7,394 nucleotides of DNA from Actinomycetes bacterium. Lineage in GTDB: Bacteria; Actinomycetota; Acidimicrobiia; Acidimicrobiales; Palsa-688. Under the pieces are notes generated by a model. The model made no database searches, had not been told where the DNA came from, and saw only the letters and a program-made list of their open reading frames with translations. The stretch is from contig JAJZWW010000158.1 of the NCBI GenBank assembly GCA_021846485.1, positions 1 to 7,394 of the forward strand, read 5' to 3'. Numbering within the stretch: position 1 is the first letter of the stretch; each line of letters opens with the position of its first letter. The position numbers were made by a program, and so were the translations under genes. Shown one piece after another: positions 7,293 through 7,394 of the stretch.

Positions 7293-7304
7293 CCCGGCAC
7301 CGTA
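7293..7304 (-). promoter_or_regulatory. Possible leaderless -10 element for the molybdenum hydroxylase gene
   Basis: Reading the minus strand, TACGGT (7304-7299) matches the actinobacterial -10 form TAnnnT. It ends 6 bases before the A of ATG 7292, the spacing expected if transcription starts at the start codon itself. The lack of a Shine-Dalgarno sequence fits a leaderless mRNA. I see no good -35 hexamer, and a six-base degenerate match is weak evidence. Confidence 0.25.
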
Positions 7305-7331
7305 CCGGGGACCGGCCGGACCGCCCGGCCC

Positions 7332-7363
7332 CGGACCGAATCGGCCCTGGAGCGAATCGGCCC
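7332..7363. repeat. 16-bp tandem direct repeat upstream of the molybdenum hydroxylase gene
   Basis: CGGACCGAATCGGCCC (7332-7347) is followed at once by TGGAGCGAATCGGCCC (7348-7363): 14 of 16 bases match, with 11 identical in a row. Each copy contains CGA-A-TCG, a small inverted repeat around one base. It lies about 40-71 bases ahead of the start codon, a position suited to regulator binding. It could also be low-complexity GC-rich sequence. No regulator gene is visible in the window. Confidence 0.45.
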
Positions 7364-7373
7364 GGAGGCTCAG

Positions 7374-7386
7374 CCCCCCCCCCCCC
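7374..7386. repeat. Homopolymer run of 13 C
   Basis: Thirteen consecutive C residues (G on the minus strand) occur 8 bases from the window end. Such a run is unusual and prone to length errors in sequencing and assembly. It may be a contig-end artefact or a slippage-prone tract. The minus-strand frame of the molybdenum hydroxylase is open through it, but no ATG, GTG or TTG start lies in that frame within this upstream stretch. Confidence 0.6.
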
Positions 7387-7394
7387 GGATCAGT

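Overview
The window is very GC-rich DNA. Nearly every third codon position is G or C, which leaves long meaningless open frames on the opposite strands. The protein styles fit a high-GC Actinomycetota, possibly an Acidimicrobiia or Thermoleophilia relative; that placement is an inference from sequence style, not from a marker gene. No rRNA, tRNA, CRISPR array, transposase or attachment site is visible.

Plus strand, 1 to 4856: three genes in one direction with short gaps. The first is the C-terminal two thirds or so of a choline/ethanolamine-kinase-like phosphotransferase (1-651, N-terminus outside the window). The second is a 12-helix APC-superfamily permease (744-2306). The third is an 822-residue flavoprotein with a DAO/FAD domain fused to a GcvT-type folate domain, in the dimethylglycine/sarcosine dehydrogenase family (2388-4856). 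Taken together they look like an uptake and catabolic unit for a small methylated amine or amino alcohol: the permease imports, the kinase phosphorylates an amino-alcohol-like substrate, and the dehydrogenase demethylates an N-methyl amino acid and passes the one-carbon unit to tetrahydrofolate. The substrate cannot be read from the sequence.

Two features sit in the gaps of this unit. One is a possible 14-codon leader ORF (703-747) with a strong ribosome-binding site and a stop codon that overlaps the permease start (ATGA). The other is a GC-rich stem-loop starting directly after the permease stop codon.

Minus strand, 7292 to 4914: a convergent gene for the large, molybdenum-cofactor-binding subunit of a xanthine dehydrogenase/aldehyde oxidase-family hydroxylase. 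It resembles 'form II CoxL' proteins rather than true CO dehydrogenase. Its small FeS and FAD partner subunits are not in the window. Only 57 bases separate it from the dehydrogenase, with no convincing terminator. Its upstream region (7293-7394) holds a possible leaderless promoter, a 16-bp tandem repeat that could be an operator, and a run of 13 C residues close to the window end.

I see no clearly novel large system. The most useful leads are the replaced catalytic-loop histidine in the kinase, the translationally coupled leader ORF, the three-gene catabolic unit, and the repeat ahead of the molybdenum hydroxylase gene.
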